This document shows positions 1 to 9,140 of a stretch of DNA of 64,000 bases, piece by piece. The translations under genes and the position numbers were made by a program. Each line of letters starts with the position of its first letter. The stretch's first letter is position 1. This stretch comes from GCA-2720975 sp964467985 (GTDB taxonomy: Bacteria; Planctomycetota; UBA1135; GCA-002686595), in NCBI GenBank assembly GCA_964467985.1, contig CAYXTP010000012.1:1-64000 (forward strand), in the 5' to 3' direction. A model generated the notes under the pieces. The model searched no databases. It was not told the DNA's origin and worked only from the letters and a program-made list of their open reading frames with translations.

Positions 1-314
1 CCCTTCTGAACCGCATCGAGCACCTGCAAGCCCGGCACCAATTCACCTGCTTGGTAGGTGTGGATTCGGAAGCGACCGCCAGACATGGACTGCACGGATT
101 CAGCCAGGACGTCCGAGCTGCCAAAAATGACATCGGTCGAGTGTGGAAAACTCGACGCGAGTCGCCATTCGACACGCTCACCGGTGTGGATCGCTGGACC
201 CGAGCCCTGCTTCGAATTCGTGGTGCTCGAGGCTGCTGCACCAAGCAACCCGCCTGCGGCTCCGACTAACCCTCCCGTCAGGAAGGCCCTGCGCTGGTGT
301 TGATGTTCCGCCAT
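1..314 (-). CDS. TRAP transporter substrate-binding protein (DctP family), 5' part only
   Basis: The reading frame starts with ATG at 314 and is still open at the left edge, so about 104 residues are visible. The N-terminus carries a twin-arginine-like signal (QRRAFL at residues 7-12, then a Gly/Ala-rich hydrophobic stretch to about residue 28). The following region (WRLASSFPHSTDVIFGSS, then a gap to GGRFRIHTYQAGELVPG) is the typical first lobe of periplasmic DctP-type receptors that capture organic or keto acids for tripartite TRAP importers. An AAGGAG box sits six bases before the start. The gene follows the acetylesterase by 21 bp on the same strand. The membrane subunits would lie outside the window. 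Family assignment is fairly secure; the substrate is unknown. Confidence 0.8.
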   Translation of the reverse strand, partial: MAEHQHQRRAFLTGGLVGAAGGLLGAAASSTTNSKQGSGPAIHTGERVEWRLASSFPHSTDVIFGSSDVLAESVQSMSGGRFRIHTYQAGELVPGLQVLDAVQK

Positions 315-320
315 GGATGG

Positions 321-326
321 CTCCTT
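321..326 (-). promoter_or_regulatory. Strong Shine-Dalgarno of the TRAP receptor gene
   Basis: AAGGAG on the minus strand, six bases from the ATG at 314. It is one of the few clear ribosome binding sites in the window and supports the start chosen for the edge gene. Confidence 0.7.
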
Positions 327-335
327 GGCGAGACT

Positions 336-2336
336 CTAGCGCTCTCGGGTCACCATGGGCCAGTCGTCAGTGCGGAAGGATGGAGCCGGGAGGCCCTCGC
401 GGTTCTTCAGGTTCGGCTGATCCGCCGCTCCCCAGGCGTAACGCACCGCACGCGGGTGAGGCACGGCTTCTGAGCTCACAACCACCGTCTCGCCATCGAT
501 TCGGGCATTGGCCGGATGAAAAACCTGGTCCTCACCGGCAATCGTGAAGTGGGTCGGAGTCCCTCCGGCCGCAGACAAGCCTCCATCCGCATAAGCAAAG
601 TGAAGTCGCGCTTCGCCCCTCACGACAACCATGGATCGATACATGGGGCCCGAGGGAATCACGCTGCGCCCGTAGTCGCGAGCCAAGGCCCAGCGGGCGA
701 GCCGCGCACCTACGTCTTGCTTGTTTGTGGGGTGAATGCTGCCGGGGTTGCCGACATCCATGGTCACAGCCATGCCCGTGTTGGGCATGGACAACGTCAG
801 GGTCTGCGCTTCGCGTAGCTCCGCAGCTTGACCGGTGTCATTCCCATACCTAAAGGGAGCGATCTGCACGAAGTAAAACGGAAAGTCACCCTGCCCCCAG
901 CGCGCGCGCCAATCCTGAATCATGGTCGGGAAGAGTCGACGGTACTGAGCTGCGCGTGTCCGGTTCGATTCGCCCTGGTACCAGATCGCACCGCGCATGC
1001 CGAAGGGGATGATTGGCGCGATCATGCCGTTGTACAAGGCGGTCGGGTAGTTCTGGTGGAACCAGGCCCCGGCGGGGAATGCGCCCAAGCTGGACATGGG
1101 CACGCCAGCTCGCGCTTGCCAAGCCCCCTCCAAGGGAATGCCTTCGCCAGACTTGGAATCTGCGCGACGCAGGCGCATGGGTGCGTTGTCGCTTCCGTTT
1201 CCGCCCAGGTAGCCGCCGCCACCCGTATCCACAGCGCACACGGCGATGGAGTTCGATCCGGCGCGTAGCTTGCCGGCGGGGATCTTGTAGGAGCGTGGGG
1301 TCTGCCACTTGCCTTGGACCCGAGTAGCTCCCGCTTCCTCGCCGTTGATGAAGGTCACGTCCATGTCATCGACGGGTCCAATCTCCAAGATCGTCTCCAC
1401 TCGCGCGAGGTCGGCTGGCACGTCCACATTCCTGCGGAACCAAACACAACCATCAAATTCGCCCAGGTCCACGGAAGCGAAGGTGCCCGGTATCGTTGCG
1501 CCCATCCATCCATCGGAGGCGCCGCCTTTCCCTGCCCAATCCTCTAAGAAACCGGGATCCTTGGCCTCAAGCCCGTCCCACCAGCGACCTTGAAGCTCGG
1601 TGAGAGATTGTTCCTCTCCGCCGGACTCGCGGGCCGCCTGCAGGCGTGCGAGTGGCTCTGCGAATTCTCCCGCGGCATTCAAAGCCCTCGTGCTGGTCCA
1701 GGCTTCGACCACGGTGCCCCCCCAGTTGGTGGACACGAGGCCAATCGGGACACCCAGTTCGCTCTGCAATTCGCGCCCGAAGAAGTAGGCCACGGCGCTG
1801 AAACCAGCCACTGTGTTGGGCGAGCAGACCGACCAGGAGCCGGCGATGTCATCTGCTGGTGCCATGGAAAACGCCCGCTGCGCTTGAAAGAGCCGTAGCC
1901 GAGGATGTTCAGCGCTGGCGATCTCAATGCTCGCCTGATCCGATTGGGTGACACTCCACTGCATGTTGGATTGACCCGAGCAGATCCAAACCTCGCCCAT
2001 CAGGATGTCTTGCAGGAGCACATCACCCGACTCGGCGTGCACACTCAGTGCGTGCGGGCCGCCAGCCGAAGTCGTCTGCAAGACCACGCGCCAGGCGCCG
2101 GAGGCATTTGCCCGATCCGTTGCCGGGGCAACTTCGCCCTGCTCACCCGAGGTCCAAGATGGAGTGACTCGGACTTCCTCTCCGGGTTCGGCCCAGCCCC
2201 ATATGGCCACCTGGGAATCCCGCTGCAGGACCATGTGGTCGCCGAAGATATTCGCCAGTCGAACATCGGCCTGGGCGGGTGCAGCCCAGGCGCAGGCGAG
2301 AGCTACGGAGCAAGAAAGTGAACGCAGAACCGTCAT
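336..2336 (-). CDS. Sialate O-acetylesterase-type SGNH esterase
   Basis: A 666-residue secreted esterase of the SASA/sialate O-acetylesterase family, which removes acetyl groups from sialic acids or other sugars and is common in glycan degraders. I chose ATG 2336 because it begins a signal peptide ending near AQA (residue 23); the open frame reaches 2543 but that would overlap the preceding gene. The nucleophile block GQSNM lies at 121-125 (Ser123), WYQGES at 452-457, and the C-terminal His block HPTNK at 535-539. A beta-sandwich insertion (about 280-375, with CVWFRRNVDVP) interrupts the catalytic domain, as in longer family members. The gene follows the PQQ-like gene by 37 bp and precedes the TRAP receptor by 21 bp, so the three may be cotranscribed. 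Confidence 0.88.
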   Translation of the reverse strand: MTVLRSLSCSVALACAWAAPAQADVRLANIFGDHMVLQRDSQVAIWGWAEPGEEVRVTPSWTSGEQGEVAPATDRANASGAWRVVLQTTSAGGPHALSVHAESGDVLLQDILMGEVWICSGQSNMQWSVTQSDQASIEIASAEHPRLRLFQAQRAFSMAPADDIAGSWSVCSPNTVAGFSAVAYFFGRELQSELGVPIGLVSTNWGGTVVEAWTSTRALNAAGEFAEPLARLQAARESGGEEQSLTELQGRWWDGLEAKDPGFLEDWAGKGGASDGWMGATIPGTFASVDLGEFDGCVWFRRNVDVPADLARVETILEIGPVDDMDVTFINGEEAGATRVQGKWQTPRSYKIPAGKLRAGSNSIAVCAVDTGGGGYLGGNGSDNAPMRLRRADSKSGEGIPLEGAWQARAGVPMSSLGAFPAGAWFHQNYPTALYNGMIAPIIPFGMRGAIWYQGESNRTRAAQYRRLFPTMIQDWRARWGQGDFPFYFVQIAPFRYGNDTGQAAELREAQTLTLSMPNTGMAVTMDVGNPGSIHPTNKQDVGARLARWALARDYGRSVIPSGPMYRSMVVVRGEARLHFAYADGGLSAAGGTPTHFTIAGEDQVFHPANARIDGETVVVSSEAVPHPRAVRYAWGAADQPNLKNREGLPAPSFRTDDWPMVTRER

Positions 2337-2373
2337 GGGGAAAGGCAGGGCTGGGGTTTGAAGAAACGGGCTA

Positions 2374-3561
2374 CTAATTCTGAGGGCGGTGGTCGTTGCA
2401 GACGAGACTGCCCTTGCTGTTACGGCAATAGATGCGGCCATTGGCAAGCACCGGCACGGTCCAACACACGCCGTCGCTGAATAGCTCTTGACGAGAGAGT
2501 TCCTCGTACTGCTCCCCGTTGGCCTTGGCCACGACGAGTTCACCGTCGGCGGTCAGGAGCAACAACCGATCCGGGGTACCAGCAATGGCCCCCTTGCCGA
2601 TTCCGCGCATGCGCCATTTCTCAGTGCCAGCGAGGTCGAAACACCTCAACTGAGACTCGTCGATGCCAAAAATGTGGCCGTCGATCAGCATGCTGGTCGC
2701 CATCTGGTTGCGCAGGGTCTTGGTCTCCCAAACGGGCTCCAGCCCTTTGTCGGTCAACTTCAGGAGCGTGCCTCCGTGGCCGTACCCAGAGGAGATGAGG
2801 ATTTGGTCATCGCCAACCGGTACCGGGGTGGCGGCGTTCACGTCGTACTTGGTCTCCCAGGGGTACTGAGCGATCACCGTCTGCCCATCGTGGGAAAGCA
2901 AGAAGAGCCCATCACCGCCAAGCACGGCCAAGCAGTCCTTGCCGGCGAGAGTGCAGTGGACCGGGGTTGAGTAGGCGTGTCCCAAATCCTGCTTGCTAAC
3001 CCAAATCGGTTCACCCGTCTTGCGTTCGAAGGCAAACACGCGACCCATGTTCACAATGACGCGATCCTCGTGGATGAGCGGGGAAGCGCTGAAACCCCAG
3101 GTTGGATGCTCCAGGCCAAACTCGTCGTGCAGGTTCTTCTTCCACTTCAGGTCGCCTGAGGTGGCGTCCAAGCAAAACAACATGCCCTCTCGGTTTTGGA
3201 AATACACGACGTCCTCGTCGAAGACCGGAGTCGACAAGGTGCCGCCGCTATGGAACTTGTTCCAGATTTTGGCCGGGTACCGGAAGCTCCACGCCTCCTC
3301 TCCACTCGTGGCGTCCAGACACCAGACCACATCTTCTTCTGCTTCCGTGTCGAATCCAGCAGTCAGCAATTTTCCGCCGGACACGCTTACGGCTGAGTAG
3401 CCCAAACCAACCTGCTTCGTCCAGGCAGTCTTGCCTTCCGAATCCCATTCCGTCTCGCGGGAAAGACCATCCTCGGCGGGTCCGCGCCAGTGGGGCCAGT
3501 CATCGGCCGCAATCAGAGGGGAGATTGTCAGTAGGGTCAGGGGCAGGATTGTCAGAGTCAT
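2374..3561 (-). CDS. Secreted PQQ-like beta-propeller protein
   Basis: A 395-residue protein with a signal peptide (residues 1-18) followed at once by DDWPHWRGPAEDG, the tryptophan-rich opening of a very common planctomycete family of PQQ-like (PF13360/PF13570 type) propellers. Repeated blade signatures such as WCLDATSGEEAWSF and FCLDATSGDLKWKK are visible. These proteins resemble the propeller of quinoprotein dehydrogenases, but I see no cofactor-binding disulfide or Asp/Glu metal set, so enzymatic activity cannot be claimed. An AGGAG box eight bases upstream supports the start. It lies between the WD40-DUF3299 lipoprotein (101 bp gap) and the acetylesterase. Confidence 0.85.
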   Translation of the reverse strand: MTLTILPLTLLTISPLIAADDWPHWRGPAEDGLSRETEWDSEGKTAWTKQVGLGYSAVSVSGGKLLTAGFDTEAEEDVVWCLDATSGEEAWSFRYPAKIWNKFHSGGTLSTPVFDEDVVYFQNREGMLFCLDATSGDLKWKKNLHDEFGLEHPTWGFSASPLIHEDRVIVNMGRVFAFERKTGEPIWVSKQDLGHAYSTPVHCTLAGKDCLAVLGGDGLFLLSHDGQTVIAQYPWETKYDVNAATPVPVGDDQILISSGYGHGGTLLKLTDKGLEPVWETKTLRNQMATSMLIDGHIFGIDESQLRCFDLAGTEKWRMRGIGKGAIAGTPDRLLLLTADGELVVAKANGEQYEELSRQELFSDGVCWTVPVLANGRIYCRNSKGSLVCNDHRPQN

Positions 3562-3567
3562 GGGAGT

Positions 3568-3572
3568 CTCCT
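3568..3572 (-). promoter_or_regulatory. Shine-Dalgarno of the PQQ-like gene starting at 3561
   Basis: AGGAG on the minus strand, about six bases before ATG 3561. With the 101-bp gap upstream it suggests independently initiated translation rather than coupling to the preceding gene. Confidence 0.6.
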
Positions 3573-3662
3573 GTGGGTCTCGGGGGGCCCCAGTCTACGG
3601 CAGCTCTTTCCCGCGGGGCTGCACAGAATCTCCGGTTCCGGCGACGGGCAAACGAATCTCAA

Positions 3663-5135
3663 CTATCCGTCGATGACGTCCACAGAAACGGCCTGCATGC
3701 GGTAGAGGCTCAGGGCAAAACCGGTGGGCCCGATGATCTCACCCATTTCCAACACACCCTGAACCTCGACTCGCAGATCTGGGATCAGAGAGGTCGTGCC
3801 AGGAGGCGCCTCGACTTCAACCCATTCATCCATCACGGGCACGGATCCAAAGCAGCAACCCGGAGGGAACCGTGAGAGCAGGAACGTCTGCACCGACTCG
3901 CCCTCCACGGAGGCGGCCAGTGGGAACCCACGCAGGCGGAAACTGTGGCCCGCCAACGAACGCAGGTCGGCCGGAAACTGATCCACTAGGAGCGGCTTGG
4001 GGGCCCCCCGCAGCTCGGGTGGGTCGTAGTCCGGCAGGGCCAAGAGGGACATGTCGAGCAGTCCACCTTCATCGGGAACGGCTGCCCTGGGAATCACTGA
4101 TGGGTTCGAGTCCAATGGCTGGCCGCGCTTCAGCTCCTGGGCCGGCACTGCACGGGTCACGTCCCACAACAGGATCCGTCGGCCGGGACCGGCAGCCGCA
4201 AGTAGGTTTCCCGAAGCGCTGGATTGCAGCCGCAAGACAGAGCCCATGGGCAGGTCTAGTTGTGTCAGCACAGCACCATCATTCACATCGATCAGGTGCA
4301 GGACGCCGGCCAAGGAGGAGGCCGCCAGAAGCGGGCGCGAACCCAGGAACACGAGCGACCGGGTCGGACTGCCCAGATCTTGGGCGCTGCAGACCAGACC
4401 CTTGCCCATGCGCCACACTTCCACCCTGTCCGAGCCCACTTCGTTTGTAGCGACCATCTTTCCCGTCGAGTCGACGGCGACTGTGCCCACCAACAGACCA
4501 TCCTGGATTCTGTAGCCCCCGAGTTTTGCCCCACTCTTGCCGTCCCAGGTTCTCAACCTGCCGCCATCGGAAGCCCAGGCGAGCACCGATCCGTGGCGGG
4601 ACAGATCGAGATTGCTCACCCCGCGCTGCACCGGGCCTGGCTTTGAGAGCAGAGGCTCGCCGCTGGGCAAGGACCAGGAGTAGATCGCGCCCCCCACTGT
4701 CACGGCGAGCACGCTGCCCCCTTCCGGCCCAAAGGCCACGCGCGCCAACGGTTCGTGCGCCCCTTCGAGCACCTGCTGCTCGGACAGGGGCTCAGTCGCC
4801 CAGACGCGCACGGTGCGATCCGGTCCAGCGCTGACCAATTGGCTGCCGTCTGGAGCGAAGGCCAAGCACGTAACGCCCCGCCTGTGGCCCCGTGCCTCAC
4901 CCACAAGGGCACCATCTTCTGTGGAGAACAGCCGCACGCGGTCATTCGAGAAGCCCGCAGCCAACCGCCCCGCGGACTCGCTGATGGCCACGCACAGGGC
5001 CTGCCCTCGCTCGGCTTCGTACTCGAGAAGTTTGATCGGGCCCTCAGGTCGATCCCTGCTCAGGTCGTCATTTCCTGTGCAGGCCAGAACAAACAGGGCT
5101 GAAACGAGAACGAGGGAGCTCGGTTGGACAGCCAT
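3663..5135 (-). CDS. WD40-repeat lipoprotein with C-terminal DUF3299-like domain
   Basis: A 490-residue predicted lipoprotein (lipidated Cys19 after LFVLA). About seven WD40-type blades fill residues 35-330, with phrases such as GVTCLAFAPDGSQLVSAG and VRVWATEP. The last 140 residues are different: ALPDYDPP..., then FRLRGFPLA, FLLSRFPPGCCFGSVP and EWVEVEAPPG match the pattern of DUF3299 proteins, whose Cys-Cys-Phe-Gly block suggests metal or thiol chemistry. It lies 36 bp after the ABC permease, so it probably acts as an outer-membrane or periplasmic partner of that transporter. From memory, DUF3299 lipoproteins occur beside LolD/FtsX-type ABC genes in proteobacteria (zrg-like loci); here the domain is fused to a propeller. 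The DUF3299 call is moderate, WD40 strong. Confidence 0.8.
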   Translation of the reverse strand: MAVQPSSLVLVSALFVLACTGNDDLSRDRPEGPIKLLEYEAERGQALCVAISESAGRLAAGFSNDRVRLFSTEDGALVGEARGHRRGVTCLAFAPDGSQLVSAGPDRTVRVWATEPLSEQQVLEGAHEPLARVAFGPEGGSVLAVTVGGAIYSWSLPSGEPLLSKPGPVQRGVSNLDLSRHGSVLAWASDGGRLRTWDGKSGAKLGGYRIQDGLLVGTVAVDSTGKMVATNEVGSDRVEVWRMGKGLVCSAQDLGSPTRSLVFLGSRPLLAASSLAGVLHLIDVNDGAVLTQLDLPMGSVLRLQSSASGNLLAAAGPGRRILLWDVTRAVPAQELKRGQPLDSNPSVIPRAAVPDEGGLLDMSLLALPDYDPPELRGAPKPLLVDQFPADLRSLAGHSFRLRGFPLAASVEGESVQTFLLSRFPPGCCFGSVPVMDEWVEVEAPPGTTSLIPDLRVEVQGVLEMGEIIGPTGFALSLYRMQAVSVDVIDG

Positions 5136-5171
5136 GAATTCAACGACAGGACGATCGCCTCTTCGAACCCA

Positions 5172-8100
5172 TCACAGCCGGCCGCCGGCTTGTTTGTTGG
5201 CCCAGCGAGCTCCCACGAGAATCCAAAAGCCTGCGTTCAACACCAACGCCCCGAGCCATGGTCCAAGCTGCTTGACTTGTGATCCATCCAGTCCGGTGGG
5301 AACGAGAGCTAGGATCGCTGCCAAGACGCCAACTAGGACCCCGATAAGCGCCAGGCCACCGTGTTCCACGAGCAACATCTTGCGCAACGCCCGAGGTCCC
5401 AGGCCCACAGCCGAGAGCACGCGCCATTCGTACCGCCGTTCATGTGCGTTGCGCAACAAGACAAGTGCGAGCCCGACACTGCCCAGCAAGACCCCCAGCC
5501 CACCCAGAACCTGGAAGACTTGCAGGTACGTGTCCTGGACTGCGCGGAAACGTGACAAGCGTTCAGCTGTGCCTTCACTCTCGAAGCCCTCGGGCGCCAA
5601 GGCCTGCTCGAGAGCCGGCAGGACCACGTTTTCGCGGCCTGGCTCGATCGCCATGAGCCAGCCCGTGTAGCCGCTAGTCCCCGGAAAGTGAAACAGGAAC
5701 GCTTCTTCGGGAATGAGAAGCATGCCCTGCAATATGGAGTCTTTGACGGTGCCTACAATCTCGACGTCTATCTGTTGACCGTGACCATCCGTGACCTGCA
5801 CCTTCTGGCCCACACCCGACTTGAGGGACCAAGCCACACTCGCTGCGTCGCCAACCGCTGGTACCGCCTCTCCTGGGGCCCAATGATCCAGCTGCCACCA
5901 GGGGCTTAGCGGAAGCCATGCTGGATCCAACTTCTCGGCAAACGTGAACGCCTCTCGCTCAGAGAGCTCGCTCGGCTTCACACCCACAAGTCGGGGCTGC
6001 TGTGGGGCGCCCAAGTTGAGGCAACTGGCTTCATCCCCTTCGGCCATGCGTAACGACACGAGGTCCAGACCTTGCATGTCGGCGGGCAACAATGCGTAGG
6101 CCTCTTGCCCGCTCTCCGTAGTCGGATCGTGAAAGAGGGACAGTGCCGATTGAGCAAAGTGAGTGAACCCACCTGTGCCCGACGCGGGGTCTCGAACATC
6201 CACCTCGTCGCCGAGCACGTGCGCGCCCAACGACAAGACCATGAATGACCCGATGGCCATGAGGGCAACGACGGTTGTGCTGCGTCCTGGACGACGGCTG
6301 GCCGCGCGCCACCCCAGTGCTGCCAATGAACTCAGAGTGGAGCGGTTACCGGGTGCCATGGCGAGCCTCCCCCAGGCGATCCCCGCCACGAGCAAGCAGG
6401 CCGCGGCCAAGAAAAAGGCTCCCGCTGATCCGGAACCAACACCAAGGGCGACACAAGCCAACAAGGTGAAGGTGGCCGCTGTCCAGAAGGGCGGCTCCCA
6501 GGCTGGACGTCCCTTCTCGGGTGGTGCCCCCTCGCCGCTCGCCAACAATGCGCGCGCCTCGAAGGCCATCAACCCGCGCGATGCGAGCCAACCTGCGGAC
6601 AAGGCGACCACCCACGTCAAAGCCAAGCCCAATCCGAGAGTCGACCAGCGCCCGTGGTTCTCGAGCAGTTGGCCCGCCACCGCGCCGCTCCAGCTCCCCG
6701 CCAGCAAGTTCAGGATTCCGTCCTGGTACAGCCAACCCAGGAACGCCGCGCAGATGCACGCACCGAAAGCGACGAGAGCCGTCTCCCTCAGCAACAGACG
6801 GCGCACGCGTCGGTGAGTGAAGCCGACGGCCAATAACAACCCAACCTCCCGGGACCGACGCTCGATGCCGAAGGTCACCAGCAGAACCACCAGCCCCATG
6901 GCAGCAGCCAATAGGAAGAACGAGAGCCCCAGGAAAAGACCGCCGAAATCCGTTGGAGATTGGGACGCCGCCATGGCCGGGGTGCGCAGGTCTTGGAAGT
7001 CGAGCCCCAGGCGAGCCGGATCCAACGTGTCGTGTAGTTGTTGCGCATAGTCGCCGGTGGAATCCGGCGCCCTAAGGGAGGTCAAGGTCCCATAGGGATT
7101 GGCCCAAATGGACTGACCGTCCTCCAAAGACACGAATGCTTTGGGTGTGCCGCGCCTTTCTTCCCAATAGCGCTCGTCCACGTCGCGGATGCGTTCGAGG
7201 TCGACAGGGATGCCCGGTTCCCAGTCGCGGCAGTGCTCCTCGCCCTCGAGACCCGGGAATTGGGGCATCAGAGTCGGATCGGCCGCGAAGCCACTGTGAG
7301 GCACGAAGGATCCCACGCTGAAGGTGCTGGTCTGTTCCGTGAGACCACGACCCGGCGCCGGCACGAAGTAGGTTAACTCCACGGTGTCACCGGGAATCAG
7401 AGCCTGGTTGCCCTCGAGCCATTCGCTTATGGCGATCTGCTCGCTCCCCTCGGTTAGGGCGAAATCGCCCAGCTCCGGTAGAGGCCCAACCAATTCCCCG
7501 ACGGCGGAGACCGTGGAGTAGGGACAGGTTCGAATCGGGCCGCTGATCGAGTTGACGAAGTAGGTCAGGATTCCGAGGGAAGGCCGGGCAAGTGAGCGAG
7601 CTGCTTGCTCGATGGCCGCATCGAGAAAAACGCGTTCCGTCGACAGTTCAATCCAGCCGTTCTCGTGAGCGGTGACGTCAATCTGAGCGTCGCCCCAACG
7701 CCATGCTCTAGCCAGTGCCGCGTTGCATCGACGTTGAAGCTCGGCACTGGGCTCGCCCCGGTTAGAAGAGGCCAGAAGCAAGTTGGCCGCGCCCGCGCGT
7801 TGCAACTCATTCTGCAACCAGCCCAAGTTCACGAAGGCGTTGCGAACCGGTGCGGAGGTGCTGTGTAGGGAGAAGGTCGACCATTCCTCTGGACCGAGAA
7901 TTCTGGCCACGGTAACGCGCAAGCCCACACTGCTGTCGTCTGACGGTGTGAGAGCCAGATCACGGCTTAGTGCGGAAGGTGCGGGCACGCGCAGGCGCAC
8001 CTCGCTGCCTAGTTCTAACCCCAAGCCAGTGGCCAGTGAATCCGAGACGAAGACCTTGCCCGCTCCAGGCTCTGGCCACGATTCGTGCGCCAACGACCCA

Positions 8101-8441
8101 AGCCGACCGTCGCAACCGATCACCTGCACGCCTCCCAAACCAGCGGATTCGGATCGTGCTTGGCCCACCAACCTCCAAGCAGGCGCGAGCAGCACATCAT
8201 CCAGGTAGCCTGAGAGTTCGCGCGCCAAGTCCGCCTGGAACTCCCGCTCATGCGTGACCAAGACAACATCTGCCCTGCCGATTCGTTCAAGTGCACGCGC
8301 CTCCAGAGTGCCGCGTACCGAGTCCCCAACTAGCAAGGCACCTGTCAGCACTGCCCCGGCCAAGGCGATGCCAAGTCCTGTGAAGAGCTGCGAGCCCAGA
8401 TGGTGAGAAAGGCTACGCCAAGCGAGTCGCGCCCCGTTCAC
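5172..8441 (-). CDS. Large FtsX/MacB-type ABC transporter permease
   Basis: A 1089-residue permease. It starts with GTG at 8441, overlapping the ATPase stop (GTGA). An N-terminal transmembrane helix (about 15-38) is followed by a long periplasmic domain to about residue 485, a cluster of helices (about 485-575 and 650-690), a second helix plus periplasmic domain (from about 720), and a last three-helix FtsX unit (about 965-1080). This is a duplicated FtsX architecture in one chain, as in long MacB/YbbP-like permeases. Such transporters move lipoproteins or lipophilic molecules from the inner membrane, or transmit mechanical work to the periplasm, rather than carrying small solutes. Partners are the ATPase upstream and the WD40-DUF3299 lipoprotein downstream. 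Confidence 0.87.
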   Translation of the reverse strand: MNGARLAWRSLSHHLGSQLFTGLGIALAGAVLTGALLVGDSVRGTLEARALERIGRADVVLVTHEREFQADLARELSGYLDDVLLAPAWRLVGQARSESAGLGGVQVIGCDGRLGSLAHESWPEPGAGKVFVSDSLATGLGLELGSEVRLRVPAPSALSRDLALTPSDDSSVGLRVTVARILGPEEWSTFSLHSTSAPVRNAFVNLGWLQNELQRAGAANLLLASSNRGEPSAELQRRCNAALARAWRWGDAQIDVTAHENGWIELSTERVFLDAAIEQAARSLARPSLGILTYFVNSISGPIRTCPYSTVSAVGELVGPLPELGDFALTEGSEQIAISEWLEGNQALIPGDTVELTYFVPAPGRGLTEQTSTFSVGSFVPHSGFAADPTLMPQFPGLEGEEHCRDWEPGIPVDLERIRDVDERYWEERRGTPKAFVSLEDGQSIWANPYGTLTSLRAPDSTGDYAQQLHDTLDPARLGLDFQDLRTPAMAASQSPTDFGGLFLGLSFFLLAAAMGLVVLLVTFGIERRSREVGLLLAVGFTHRRVRRLLLRETALVAFGACICAAFLGWLYQDGILNLLAGSWSGAVAGQLLENHGRWSTLGLGLALTWVVALSAGWLASRGLMAFEARALLASGEGAPPEKGRPAWEPPFWTAATFTLLACVALGVGSGSAGAFFLAAACLLVAGIAWGRLAMAPGNRSTLSSLAALGWRAASRRPGRSTTVVALMAIGSFMVLSLGAHVLGDEVDVRDPASGTGGFTHFAQSALSLFHDPTTESGQEAYALLPADMQGLDLVSLRMAEGDEASCLNLGAPQQPRLVGVKPSELSEREAFTFAEKLDPAWLPLSPWWQLDHWAPGEAVPAVGDAASVAWSLKSGVGQKVQVTDGHGQQIDVEIVGTVKDSILQGMLLIPEEAFLFHFPGTSGYTGWLMAIEPGRENVVLPALEQALAPEGFESEGTAERLSRFRAVQDTYLQVFQVLGGLGVLLGSVGLALVLLRNAHERRYEWRVLSAVGLGPRALRKMLLVEHGGLALIGVLVGVLAAILALVPTGLDGSQVKQLGPWLGALVLNAGFWILVGARWANKQAGGRL

Positions 8442-9136
8442 CGCGAACTGACCTCGGATTCAATGCGGCCGTTCAACAAAGTGAACTGTCGGCTCATCCG
8501 ATTGGCCAGGCGCTCACTGTGAGTCACGACGATCAACGCGGTGCCCAATTCAGCGTGAACTTCGAGCAGTAGGTCGGCGAGTTGTTGCGCGGAAGTGCCG
8601 TCCAGAGATCCCGTCGGCTCATCGGCCAGGATCAGCTGTGGCTCATTGATCAAGGCGCGAACGACCGCCACCCTCTGGGCCTCACCACCCGACAACTGGC
8701 CCGGGAAGTGGTCCAAGCGGTCCTTGAGGCCGACGCGATTCAGCAGCTCTCGCGCTCGCTCGGGAGCGCTCTGGCGAAGGGCCGCATCCTTGCAGACCAA
8801 TGAAGGCACAAGCACATTTTCCACTGCGCTGCATTGGGGCAGCAGGTGGTGTGCCTGAAAAACGAAGCCCAAGTCCTTGGCTCGCATGGCCGCGAGAGAC
8901 TCGGGATCCATCTGGGCCAGATCTTGGCCCGCAAGGCGAATCGCCCCGCCGTCAGGGCGATCGAGCCCACCGATCAGGTTCAACAGGGTGGTCTTGCCAC
9001 AACCCGAGGGACCCACAATGGCCAAGGCCGCGCCCGCTTCCAGGTCGAAGCTGACTCCGCGCAAGACCTCGGCCGTGGTGGAGTCTCCGGCCCCGCCAAA
9101 AGTGCGGGTGACATCCTGCAACTCAAGCAAGGGCAT
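8438..9136 (-). CDS. ABC transporter ATP-binding protein, LolD/MacB type
   Basis: A 232-residue ATPase with every motif intact: Walker A GPSGCGKTT (42-50), Q-loop near FVFQAHHLLP (91-100), signature LSGGE (148-152), Walker B LILADEP (168-174) and a switch His in VVTHSE. The wording FVFQxHxLLP and ADEPTGSLD is typical of the LolD/MacB/FtsE branch. It starts with ATG 9136, four bases after the DMT-like gene, and its stop overlaps the permease start, so it is the energising subunit of that permease. Which of the functions known for this branch applies (lipoprotein release, efflux, envelope remodelling) cannot be told from sequence. Confidence 0.93.
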   Translation of the reverse strand: MPLLELQDVTRTFGGAGDSTTAEVLRGVSFDLEAGAALAIVGPSGCGKTTLLNLIGGLDRPDGGAIRLAGQDLAQMDPESLAAMRAKDLGFVFQAHHLLPQCSAVENVLVPSLVCKDAALRQSAPERARELLNRVGLKDRLDHFPGQLSGGEAQRVAVVRALINEPQLILADEPTGSLDGTSAQQLADLLLEVHAELGTALIVVTHSERLANRMSRQFTLLNGRIESEVSSR

Positions 9137-9140
9137 GGCT

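Noticed and set aside
7521..7545. tRNA-like GGTTCGAATC word
   Set aside because: Inside the ABC permease gene; no acceptor or anticodon stem can be built around it.
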